NCBI GenBank assembly: GCA_030374765.1
Contig: JARGXX010000012.1
Coordinates: forward strand, 62,001-126,000
Direction of reading: 5' to 3'
Length of the DNA stretch: 64,000 nucleotides
From: Agarophyton chilense
Taxonomy: Eukaryota; Rhodophyta; Florideophyceae; Gracilariales; Gracilariaceae
Below the pieces are notes generated by a model. That model made no database searches, was not told the origin of the DNA, and saw nothing but the letters and a program-made list of their open reading frames with translations. The position numbers were made by a program, and so were the translations under genes. Position 1 is the stretch's first letter. Every line of letters begins with the position of its first letter. Shown one piece after another: positions 54,220 through 64,000 of the stretch.

Positions 54220-55398
54220 TCGGTTGCTCGCACAATCGCAAAATGGGCCAAACGGATGCAACTATCTATTACGGACAAGTTCTAGGGTTCCGATCCCATT
54301 GTTGTCCTTAGGTTTCTTAGTTTGTTCTGTACGGCCTGCGATCAGAACGGTGTCTACGAGGGCGGCGCTCTGTACCTTTTCCAATTCTTCCTTACTGGAC
54401 AGGCGCTTGACCGAGTGGTTTCGAAAATATCTGGCACAACTGACCTTGTGGATGCTCAAGACCGTGAGCTCCTCAGATCATACCCCCAGGGTGTTCATTA
54501 CCTCTTGGAAACCTACGCCACGGATGACGTCATAATGGATGCCCACCAGGAAGCCATCTCCTTTAGGCAGAGCTCCAACATAACCGAGTCGGCTTTCTCG
54601 GACGACCTATGGAAAAAGGCTTACCGATGGGGAAACGTGTTCTCCAAAGGACGGCTTAAACGCCACTTCATCACAGAATTGCTCCCTGCCATTCGGGCAC
54701 ATATACGCAATCAACACACGGAAAACCCGCAATACTCCTTGCTAAGGCTCGTTACCTACGCCAAGGGTTATGGCAAAACCTACAGGACCTCCAGGCGCAA
54801 CGCTGATATAACCAGAACACCCGAAACTCAATTGTGTAAACCCACCCAAGCCCATTTGGTTAGCTCCACGGAGTCGGACATGGATGCATCACTCCATGAC
54901 GCCGATACGATAGATGTCCTTGCAGTCAGATTCAGTGCTCCTCCGTCCGGGCCCCTCTCCTATACCTCTCAGGGAACTACAGCAACCACTGGACCACCCA
55001 CACCCAAGTATTCTCTCCTTCCGCCCCGCGAGGACGTTTTTGTTCGCTCCCCAGTGGCTTGCTTCCTCTGCCTTTTCGTGACCGAACCTTGTGACTGTAC
55101 GATGTATCTGCCTCAGAACGAAGGTAAAACACTTTTAAGCCCTAAGGGAAGAGAATTACCGGGTGCAGAGATCCGAAGGATTGTATACCAGGACACAGAA
55201 ACGAACCATAGAGACCCCTGGAAGCTCACGCTATGCCACGCCTCCGGATACTTCTACCAAATCCCCACAGGTCCACGCCCTTGTAGATCTTATGGACGAC
55301 CTCGTGGAAGAACCCTATCCTCAGGAAGAAACGTAAACCACATCGGAAAACTCCTAGAGGGACGACTCGATGCAAATCCTCCTTCTTTAAGCCCCTGA
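54220..55398 (+). CDS. Gag region of element B
   Basis: The main frame, 54322-55398, is open for 358 residues, with LYLFQFFLTGQALDRVVSK, KKAYRWGNVFSKGRLKRHF and a proline-rich part leading to the cysteine cluster CFLCLFVTEPCDC. It corresponds to the gag of element A and shares the capsid wording of element C. It would build the virus-like particle. Confidence 0.8.
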
Positions 55399-55407
55399 CT
55401 CAACGAA

Positions 55408-56311
55408 TTGGACGGTCATTTGGCAAAGAGCTCCTCACCTTCCAATACAAACCACCCACAACAGACCATTCAGGATGAACCACAACTGGAACATAGTAAT
55501 TATCGTGACTGTATCCTCAAGAAAGAGAACTATAAAGTTCGAGTAACTGTACGACTTCGTTCCAACAACTTTCGAGTTTTAACAGCTGTATTGGATATAG
55601 GCGCAGGTCCCAACTTGGTCCATCCAAAGCTACTCCCACTAGATTGGCAAGATGTCGTTAAGGAAAGGAAGACCCCAAGGATTACCGATGCGTCACGTAG
55701 AACAATGGACAATTAAAGGGATAGTACCAGTTTACCTCCAGTTAGGAAAATTGAAAGTCCGCATATGGTTCCTTGTATGTCCTAACTTGGGCGCTGAGGA
55801 AATCCTAGGGACCTCCTTTATCAATCGATACCTCAAGGCCATTTACCCAGGCCTTAGGAAAGTCGCGTTCTACCACGCACCTTCCATCTCCATAACTGGT
55901 TCCGCCCCAGGGCCAGAACCTAACCGCAAACGAGCGGTTGTTTCCGAAAACACGAAGCCCAATAAGATTCGCCTGTCAAACCCCATAACGATACCACCGA
56001 TGACCCTAATCGCTGTATCGGTCCATTCCCAGTTTTCAGGTCTTCCAACGATTCAGAACCACTCGAAAACGGTTCTGAAGCACGTTACCTTGATTGCCAA
56101 TGGAGTAATGGACATCCACCCCAACAGGTCCTTTTTGTTCAAAATCAGCAACTTCCGAGATAAACCCGTTCGGTTACCTAATGGTACAGTGATCGGTATC
56201 ACTCTACCCGCGCCCGTGGCCATCATCGAGGCGCAAGTGGATAACCTTGCGACGCCAACTCCCGACGAGAACGTCGATTCTTGGAAGGGGACGGTCACTA
56301 TCGGCGCATAA
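55408..56311 (+). pseudogene. Retropepsin region of element B
   Basis: Two overlapping frames carry TAVLDIGAGPNLVHPKLLP at the protease active-site position and EEILGTSFINRYLK at the second signature, followed by the conserved segment that leads to RT. It matches the same region of element A. Confidence 0.75.
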
Positions 56312-56491
56312 TGCGAATCCTTCAGGTTTCAGGTACGTGAGTTCCTCAGGGAATACCAGGCCGTGTGGTCAGGTAGATTGGGCAAAATCAGAGCCACTAC
56401 ACACCACATTGACCTTCAGGATGATGCTAGGCCATAGTTCCAGCACCCATAACGTACCGGCCTTAAAGGTAGGGGAATTGTCGCCGACCAG

Positions 56492-57652
56492 ATGGACAAG
56501 AAGCGCAAAGCTCAAGTCATAGAGCCGGCGCCTCCAAACCAATCCGAATGGGCAAGAACCCTGGTCCTCTTGGTGGAGAAAGATGGCTCCGTCAGGTTCT
56601 GTGTCAATTACAGGAAGCTGAACGCAGTAACCAAGAGGGACTCATACCCCATACCCCGCATGGACGACTGTCTGGGTTCCATAGGCAAAGCTGTCTTATT
56701 TACCACACTGGAAGCTAACTCGGGATATTGGCTAATGCCTTTGGCCGAAGACGCGAGAGCGCTGACAACCTTTACCACCCATGAAGGTCTGCTCAGATTT
56801 ACTCGCCTGCCCTTTGGTTTGAAGAATGCACCAGCCACTTTCCAACTGGTAGTTGATATTATACTGTCCAGAGTCAAATGGAAGTTCGCCCTGGTCTATT
56901 TGGATGACGTTATAATCTTCTCACGGACGGTAAAAGAAGACCTTCGCCACGTGAAGAAGGTACTAAAAAACCTATAGGACGCTGGAGTAACCCTGAAACT
57001 CCGCAAATACGCATTTTTCCAGGCCTCAGTGGACTGTCTTGGTCACGTCGTCCTCCCAGGAAAGCTAAAGGGGGGCACACGGACCACAAATGCAATTCGC
57101 CAGGCTAAGCCTCCAAGGACCTACACAGAACTCCTATCCTTCGTGGGCTTGTGCAACGTTTACCAACGGTTCGTCCAAGGGTTTGCCAAAATCTCGGCCC
57201 CTTTGAACGCGATGCTGAAGAAGGGAACATCTTCGGAATTCAAAGCCCTTACCGACGACCAGTACGAGGCATTTCCGACCCTAAAGGACAAATTGCTGAA
57301 GCAACCCATATTGGCTTCACCGAAACCCAATAGGTCCTTTGTCCGGTACACAGATGCCTCTGATGTCCCAGTGGGTTGTGCACTTCTACAGGAAAAGGAG
57401 TCACCAAAGGACTATCGACCTTTTGGCTACTGGATTAGAACGCTCACAAGCGCGGAACGAAACTACAGTACGACCGAAAAGGAATGTCTAGCCATCGTAT
57501 GGTCCGTATCGACACTCCGCCCGTACCTCGAGGGAACCAGGTTTACCATTAAGACAGACCATGATTCACTTCGCTGGTTACTAAATATGACCAATGCATT
57601 GAGTCGCCTCGTGAGGTGGCGCCTCAGGCTGTCAGAATGTGACTACAGATAA
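56492..57652 (+). pseudogene. Reverse transcriptase and RNase H region of element B
   Basis: The frame 56492-56977 holds CVNYRKLNAVTKRDSYPIP, FTTLEANSGYWLMPL, RFTRLPFGLKNAPATFQ and FALVYLDDVIIFS, the complete RT palm set. The frame 57029-57652 holds the connection and RNase H (YTDASDVPVGCAL, RNYSTTEKECLAIVW, TDHDSLRWLLNM). The order is standard for gypsy elements. Confidence 0.9.
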
Positions 57653-57995
57653 CCTATATGCCAGGCATCAAGCACCAGGCAGCAGATGCCTTCTCGCGAA
57701 TCATAACCTACGAAACTGATGACACTTAATTGGACGACCTAATTCCTATCCCTTTCCCCAGTGAGGACCTCAGGGTTATACGGAACCCAATGGCCTTATG
57801 GGTAAGGTCCAATCGCAGGATCCTGAGGCAAAGGAGAACGAAGTTTACCTATTGGACTGGGATACAGTACTCCCCTATTCAGCTCTACCTCAGGTTATTG
57901 CGATAGCCCCGGAGGAAAAAGAACTCCTCCCTATAACTATTGAGGAACTAATACAGGCGCAGGTCTAAGACAGGTACTGCAAGGAAACAGCCCAA

Positions 57996-58823
57996 TTGGT
58001 AGGAACCCTAGGATGCCTGTTCGACTATGACCGATTTGGACTACTATGTCGCAGCTCACCGCTGGATGGCCCACTCCAACGGGTAATTACATCTTCGATA
58101 AGGGCACGATTCCTATACTTCGCCCATTTCCCTCGCATGGCTGGTCACCCTGGAGGCCGACGAATGTACCAGACCCTAAGGAAGTTCTTCTACTGGCCAC
58201 TAATGGCGCTGGACCTGTGGAAAACCGCACGGAACTGTACATCGTCCGCACAAATTCGAGAGTCTCGCGCTTACCATCAGACCAAATTGAAGCTCTTCTA
58301 CGCCGCAGGTCTGATGGAGTTTGTCACAATGGATATAATTGGGCCTTTGCCTAAGTCGTCCCATGGGAAACGGTTTGTTTGGGTTGTAACCGATAGGTTT
58401 ACCAAACTTACCCGAGCCCTACCCCTAGGAACGACAAAGGCCACGGATGTCATCACGGCCTTCTTGTCCGACTGGGTATATCCATATGGCATGCCGCCCT
58501 ACCTCGTTACGGATAACGGCAGCCAGTTTGTATCCAAATTCTTCTCACACGTTTGTGCTACCTTAGGAATCAAACATGTGATCACCACGGCGTACCACCT
58601 GCAGGCAAATGACCAAGCCGAACGCTTCAACCAAGCCCTTCTGAACCGATTGGCGCACTACGTTTCGGAACACCAATTGGACTGGGACGACTACGTTCAG
58701 CCATTGGTTTATGCATACAACACGCAGGTGCAAGCTTCCACAGGGACAATGGCTTTCGCCTTAACGCTAACGAGAGCGCCGCCACCGATAGCTGTTGACC
58801 TTCAGGAATCGATCATACCCTAG
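57996..58823 (+). CDS. Integrase of element B
   Basis: The 275-residue frame covers the zinc-binding H-H-C-C region (HFPRMAGHPGGRRMY), the catalytic core with VTMDIIGPLPKSSHG, LVTDNGSQFVSKFF and AYHLQANDQAERFN, and the start of the C-terminal domain (VYAYNTQVQAS). This is a standard gypsy integrase with D, D and E positions readable. Confidence 0.9.
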   Translation: MVGTLGCLFDYDRFGLLCRSSPLDGPLQRVITSSIRARFLYFAHFPRMAGHPGGRRMYQTLRKFFYWPLMALDLWKTARNCTSSAQIRESRAYHQTKLKLFYAAGLMEFVTMDIIGPLPKSSHGKRFVWVVTDRFTKLTRALPLGTTKATDVITAFLSDWVYPYGMPPYLVTDNGSQFVSKFFSHVCATLGIKHVITTAYHLQANDQAERFNQALLNRLAHYVSEHQLDWDDYVQPLVYAYNTQVQASTGTMAFALTLTRAPPPIAVDLQESIIP

Positions 58824-58838
58824 GACATAACCGAAGGC

Positions 58839-59726
58839 ATGACTTTGACCCAGACGAGGCACTACTCGCGTCGACGCATCGACTGCATTATCCAATCGGC
58901 CAGAACTGTACTAACCCAGGCCCAACGGCGCTATAAGATCAATTTCGACAAAGCCGTTTGGAACAAACCGACCTTTGGGAAAGTAGAACTTGTTTACCTG
59001 GACTGGCCACCGAACGACAGTGAGGAACACGAGAACACTACGCGGAAGCTCTTACCCCACTCTACGGAACCACAAAAAGTCCTTAGGGAAAATGAACACA
59101 CGATCACGTTGCTAATTGACGGCCTACAGGACACCGTGTCTATTGACCGGATGACACGAGCCCCCAGCTCTCCCGCATCACCAAAGTCCCGGCCCCCTAA
59201 CCCAACGGAATCACTACGACCTCAGGTCAACGCTCAAGTCTCCACATCCCCTAAAGCAGTTTCTGCGGACTCTACTAGCCCCACTGACCCGATGGTCAAG
59301 GCCAACTACTATGGCCCATCGCTCCCAACCGACTCCGATGGATTCGACCCTCTGGACCACACTCTCCTTCCGGAGGATGAAAACCAACCAAAATATGTGA
59401 TTGAGCGCATCATCTCCGCCGGTATGGGAGAAGATGGAACTATGCTCTATCCCTTCGGTTGGTTCGGCTACAGACCTGAGGAAGATACTTGGCAAGAGCT
59501 TAAAACCATTCCTGCTACTTTTACCGCCCGCTATTGGCGCAGAATCATCCATTCGGAGCGCAGCCTTCAGGAGGGGGCAACCATTGGTCCGAATAATCCA
59601 ACAATTGGCCCGAATAATCTGAAAACGCCTCCCAAACCGCCTCCCGTCACGACGGCTCGCCGGAGCATGGCGGTTCTTCGTAGCTACCGCATCAACGAAC
59701 AAATTCAGTCCTTCGAAGACACCTGA
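58839..59726 (+). CDS. Integrase tail and chromodomain, element B
   Basis: The 295-residue frame begins in the integrase C-terminus (KINFDKAVWNKPTFGK, then DGLQDTVSIDRMTRAP), passes a proline-rich linker and ends with a chromodomain (YVIERIISAGMG, then YPFGWFGYRPEEDTWQE). Its last 35 bases overlap tail-to-tail with the convergent accessory block. Confidence 0.85.
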   Translation: MTLTQTRHYSRRRIDCIIQSARTVLTQAQRRYKINFDKAVWNKPTFGKVELVYLDWPPNDSEEHENTTRKLLPHSTEPQKVLRENEHTITLLIDGLQDTVSIDRMTRAPSSPASPKSRPPNPTESLRPQVNAQVSTSPKAVSADSTSPTDPMVKANYYGPSLPTDSDGFDPLDHTLLPEDENQPKYVIERIISAGMGEDGTMLYPFGWFGYRPEEDTWQELKTIPATFTARYWRRIIHSERSLQEGATIGPNNPTIGPNNLKTPPKPPPVTTARRSMAVLRSYRINEQIQSFEDT

Positions 59727-62201
59727 GGAAGACCCGGGAGGCTCCCAAGATGGGAGGCCGTCCCGGGCCACGAACATTTGAGATACAAGAACGAACTTGG
59801 GAAAGCACAAGCATTATTTTATTCGACAAGTAATAGAGGACTAACAGCCCTCGGTATGACCTCAACGTTCGCGAAATCGCTTCAAACACCAACAGGACTC
59901 GATGGGGCGGCACAGGAGTAACTCCGTCGTCCTCATTGGAACATACAGCAGAGAAACCGGGATTAGGGTCACCCGAGGAGTCATCTGAACCATCCGAACC
60001 GGACCCAGCAAGCCGAGCACGCTTCTTCGGCGGGGATTCTCCCGAGGAGCTATTGTCACCATCAGAAACCTCCCTGTCACTCAAATCGAGACCATATCGG
60101 GCATCCAAGTCAGCAGTAACCCTCTGGGACATCGCCTGCGCATTCTGCTGCAGGATATTGACCATGGCGGTCTTCAGGTCTTGACCCTGTTAAACAACCG
60201 CTGCGTAGCGAGCCGAGCGACGCGCCCAGGAACATGCTTCCCTCAGGACTGTCGCAATGTCCATCGAGGATGTAATACCAACGGTATGGCAGACTTGACG
60301 GAGATCCGAGGCGGCAGCCGTGACCGAAGCAGGAAAGTGGACCAACGGAGAGGACGGAGCGATGTCGATGCCCCCGGCGGACGTCTGAGCAAGTGCCTCA
60401 CCTACAGGATTTTCGGTTTTGACATTAACCTCACCAGGAGGAATATTCTCTTGGGCGACGGGCGGCTCATACGAGAGCTCATCTTGAGGAGCAGCGCCCG
60501 GAGGAGGTGGAGGAGGGGAAGCAGTCGGGAACACCACAACGAACTCGACCGTAGGATGAACACCCTGCACGCGTAGGGCGAAGGGATCTTCAACGAAGGA
60601 TTCTCCGTCGGACATACCAGCAGGATCCAACGGCGTGGCTTCCACATCAGGCTCGAAGCACAGAGGATCGAGACCAATAGACTTCGGATTATAGTTGGGC
60701 ACATGACGCCTCTGAATGTCCGATGGTTGATTCTTCAAGGGCTTGGCGCGGTAGGCACGGGGATCGTCTCGACCCTGCGGATGCAGCGGAATCGGCGTGA
60801 ATGAGTCGGTATCCCAGTCGTACCAAAGGGACCCGGGAGTCTTGGCCCACTCCACCTGTAGGACATGATCCAAAAGGGCCTCGGTGTCCTCGACGTCGAA
60901 CTGAGTCCCACATACGATGTTTTATATGCCCAGGTTCCTTGGGAAACGGATCATGATGTCTGGGAGCGGGATTAGGCGACCTTGAGGACCGGGTATGGTC
61001 TAATCATACCACACCCTCCAGTCCTCCGTATAGATATTACAGCGGATTTCGTATTTCGCGGTATCCAAAAAGGCCATAAAGGACATCACGCCGAACTTGA
61101 CGAAGAGCACCTGCCAGGAGAGCCAGAACCTTCGGTCATGGTCATCGCCCATGAGTTGGGACGAGTTGTACACCACCACGGACGCCGTGGGAACCAGAAA
61201 AAGCGGCGAGACACGCCAATACACGGCCCATTGGTTTTCATCCTCATGGGATAGGGAAAGGTATAACGGAATGCGTTTGTCGGCGCTCATGTCGTTGAAT
61301 TCCACTTGGTGCCAACAAAAGACGAACCCCAAGGATTGACGTAGACGATCATCAGGCTCGTGCATCTCGTTCCAATAGACCCGGTTGGACATCCAGAATA
61401 AGTCGTCGTACGGTGGCCGGAAGCACATCAGCGCCAAGAGGTTGTTACCAGCCATCGGAAAGCGCGCATGAGGTGAGATGAAGTCCGTGTATAGGTCCGA
61501 AAGGAGTTTTTTCACCCTGAACTGGTAGTCGGCTTCTTCCTCGCAGCGGACGTACGGCATGTCCGCTTGGACGAGTGTGTCACATCGCGTCGCTGAAAGT
61601 GGATCCACAGGACAATGCAACCATCGGTTATAGCACGAGACGCTGCGCGCGTTAATGCTGCCCCTCCGGAAGTCGGGTATCTTGGCAAACCTTCGGGCGT
61701 CGAGATACATGTGACAAAACCTTTGGTATTATTCCACTGAGGACGGCAGAACGGCATGATGCACTGCCCGCGGGTTTCTTCCGATGGTTTGGTCATAGCG
61801 GTCCCCCGGACGCTCGTAGGCCACTTTGTATCCAGAGAAGCTCCCCGCTGGGTTGTTTGAGGTCATGGTACCGCTGGTCCCAGGGTGGACCGCCGGAAAA
61901 TAGATGGGAGAGCCGGTGGAGGCGACATAGTCCGAAGGAAGTACGGCGTATTCGGCGGCCTTATAAGGTGATTTTGGCATCGCGCGCAACCAAGGGAAAG
62001 GTACCATGAGGAATAGACGAAGAAACGGATTTGACTCGGACGGACTGACAGGCGTGAACCACGGCAGACGAAGCGTGGAGGGTCGCCAAGGGAAGAACGG
62101 AGAAGAAAGAAAGAACCCAATGGACCGTCTCGGCAATGCAACGCGAAGAATACGCCGGCGATGCACCCATGGCCAGCGCTCACGGCGCGTGGCAGTTTCA
62201 A
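59692..62201 (-). CDS. Convergent accessory ORF block of element B
   Basis: Minus-strand frames at 61729-62166, 61000-61710 (236 residues), 60190-60873 (227 residues) and 59692-60165 occupy the space between pol and the 3' LTR. The first carries MPKSPYKAAEYAVLPSDYV. The second is rich in aromatic residues and resembles a folded domain (KLLSDLYTDFISPHARFPM, NSSQLMGDDHDRRFWLSWQ). The third is acidic with a PPPPPP run. The fourth has a basic PPKKRARLAG patch that could be a nuclear localisation signal, followed by an acidic serine run. No known domain is recognised, and no envelope features such as a membrane segment are visible. The frames are listed separately; whether they once formed one protein is not judged here. 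Confidence 0.65.
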
Positions 62202-62392
62202 TCCTTAGCCAAATAAATTACCCTTCGGCACCAACGGTCGGCTCACGCATCCCTGCATCCCCGCAGGCGGTGACGACGCGACGTTCCGCCTCACCCAATC
62301 GTACCGGGAGCAATGAAGTGCACGCGTCCCCTGGAGCAGTTATGAAACCATCTGGACTTCACCGTGACGGTCGAATTTTAAGGAGGGAGATA

Positions 62393-62839
62393 TTTGAAGG
62401 AGCGATAATACCGGTTGAGCCCGGTAAGCCACAAGGCTCTGAAGGATCTTGCAGGTGACACGTGTACGGGTCAACCTCAGCAGGACTCATGTAGATTATT
62501 AATTTAATCTAATTAGTGTAATAGATTAACACTACAGTGCCAGGGAGATCTCAGCACCTCGCCAGTACTATTTACTTGGCTCGAGTGACGCTTCTCCCTT
62601 AGAGTACGGTAGGAACCGTTAGGATACTAAATAACCCCTTTGGTATATTAGTTCCACCCTTTGGTCTTCAAGCCATCGTTTCCGTAGCTCCAAGCTGTAG
62701 GACTAGGCAGTAAACGCCAGCCGGTTGCCCCAAGTACTCTGGGAGTGCCGCCGTCAAGAATTCGAACATTAGGACCCGCTCTACCACGCCACCACCGGTC
62801 GAGACCCGTACGTTGACTTAAACACGTCATTGCATTACA
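62393..62839 (+). repeat. 3' LTR of element B
   Basis: This 447-bp repeat starts TTTGAAGGAGCG after the purine tract AAGGAGGGAGATA and ends GCATTACA. It is uninterrupted, unlike the 3' LTR of element A, and shows the empty target site of the solo LTR nested there. Confidence 0.87.
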
Positions 62840-64000
62840 ATTAGAGTTTGACTTAGAGTTTGACTTTGTCCTCGACATGTCCTCACTACACTTTAATAAT
62901 GTACTGTATACCTTACCCTAAATCTTCCTAACGAGCCTTGACAACTGCATACTGGTATGTTGGAATGTGGGCTGGGATGACGTGTTATACAAACCAGATT
63001 ATGCGTCCAGAATGACTATCTTGTCTGCTACTCTGACTAACATGCGATTTTTTCTCCAGTCAATATGTGGGTTGATATCTGAAAGCAATGATTTGCCTAG
63101 GACTATATTACAAAAGATCAAGTCTACCTCAAAATGTTTTATTGAAAAACATGCTTCGCCAATTTTTAGAGATAATACACTAGAACTGATGTTCATAGGA
63201 ACAAGAGTTCCATTCCACAGTTCATCTCGAAGGTCTTTCTTACTTAATTGCAGATGACGTCTCTCTACAAATTCTTTTCACATTATGCTCTCATCACATC
63301 CACTGTCTCTAAGAATTTCACACTTTTGCGACTTCTTACTTTCTGCTATTTCTTTGAACCGCAGTAACGATTGTACTTTTGACATATCGCTTTTATTAAC
63401 TGAAAAGGTGCATAACCTAGTTCTTTTGTTTTCTTTACAACTGTTGTTCTTGTTTAACCTTATTTATTGTAATTGATGTTTTTTCCGTTCTTGGATTTGT
63501 TCCAGTTTATTATTACTAGAGGCAACTGTTGGCGCTAATAATGGCTTCAAGAGCACATTACTTAGTTTTTTGGCTTCTGAAACCGACTGCCTTTGAAGTG
63601 GTTCCCCGTAATACAATCATTCTTACTACGAAGAAAGCATTAAAGATTCTGTAAAACCCGTTTCTTTTCAACTTCTTTTATATAAGGATACCGTGTTGTA
63701 TTGATATTACCTATCTGCATTGGTGTAGGGCCTTGACTACCTTATTAGCTACTTACCAAACGGAGACTGCTTCAGTTATCGGTTCGGAATAAACTGTCTA
63801 ACTTTTCAGCAATTTCCATTGCTTCATGAATGGTAGACGGTTCAGGTCTTACGACTTCAACCCGAGTTCTTGCTCTCAGGTTTTGACTATAATGATATAG
63901 CTGTTCCGAATTTGTCATTGTAGGGACTTTTAGTAACCATTTGATAAATTCCTGGTGATAAGATCGTACGCTGCTAAACTTTTTTGATTTCTTTAACTCA
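62840..64000 (-). mobile_element. Gag-protease fragment of the second gypsy family (copy 2), runs off window
   Basis: This is the same sequence as 21169-22329: 1161 bases in both, no net length change and about a dozen differences by eye. It contains the protease-end frame (62999-63196, FCNIVLGKSLLSDINPHID) and the start of the gag region at the right window edge. It is part of the duplication described in the findings. Confidence 0.8.

Larger units (their letters stand above)
52572..62839 (+). mobile_element. Ty3/gypsy chromovirus, element B, both LTRs present, broken
   Basis: Element B is the sister of element A and has the same order: LTR, gag, protease, RT-RNase H, integrase, chromodomain, convergent accessory block, purine tract, LTR; about 10.27 kb. 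Breaks are fewer than in A and several frames exceed 200 residues, but it is still a fossil. The 5' part differs from A by something like a tenth of positions by eye, while from about 60.1 kb onward the two are almost identical. The flanking 5-mers are AGTAG and ATTAG, a possible one-mismatch target duplication. Confidence 0.9.

Noticed and set aside
59692-62201. Envelope (env) gene in the convergent block
   Set aside because: No signal peptide or membrane-spanning segment is visible and the frames run antisense to pol, unlike a retroviral env.
1-64000. Prokaryote-type systems: CRISPR arrays, toxin-antitoxin pairs, phage or defence islands
   Set aside because: No regularly spaced repeats or operon-like gene runs are present, and gene structure and families are eukaryotic.

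Overview
The window reads as nuclear DNA of a florideophyte red alga, Chondrus crispus or a relative (inference, about 60% sure). The main clues are a compact island of almost intronless genes set in LTR retrotransposons, a plastid-targeted protein starting MAFV (typical of red-algal transit peptides), and a chondroitin-synthase-like glycosyltransferase of the sort proposed for sulfated galactan synthesis in red algae. No rRNA, complete tRNA, CRISPR array or prokaryotic operon is visible.

Layout. 1-7.4 kb: a Ty3/gypsy chromovirus on the minus strand (gag, protease, RT, chromodomain), running off the left edge and carrying a convergent plus-strand accessory reading-frame block. 8.6-10.4 kb: decayed coding-like DNA. 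10.44-21.17 kb: element A, a plus-strand chromovirus with both LTRs; an unrelated solo LTR is nested in its 3' LTR. 21.2-22.8 kb: a minus-strand gag-protease fragment of another gypsy family. 23-26 kb: remnants of DNA transposases (a DDE_1-like piece and a clear Tc1/mariner). 27.7-31.4 kb: another gag-protease fossil, a solo LTR and a PIF/Harbinger transposase remnant.

34.0-41.7 kb is the host gene island: a CHGN-type glycosyltransferase (+), a coiled-coil/polyproline protein (-), a plastid protein resembling ribosomal protein cL38/PSRP6 with one 105-bp intron (+), a UCHL5/UCH37 deubiquitinase (-), and a small putative two-exon membrane protein (-). The genes alternate in strand and share short intergenic regions, and I see no functional pathway linking them.

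42.8-48.7 kb: two gypsy fossils pointing away from each other, the right one ending at a solo LTR of the family also seen at 29.6 kb. 49.4-52.6 kb: a decayed minus-strand gene, cut at its 5' side by element B. 52.57-62.84 kb: element B, a second copy of the element A family, followed by the same gag-protease fragment that follows A.

The most interesting signal is an accessory coding block of about 1-2.5 kb lying between pol and the 3' LTR and running antisense to pol. It occurs in A, in B, and in a diverged form in the left-hand element. Also notable: roughly 99% identity between 18.0-22.3 kb and 60.1-64.0 kb, although the 5' parts of A and B are clearly older relatives; and a tRNA-like A-box/B-box pair lying antisense inside the A/B LTRs. 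All identity figures are by-eye estimates.
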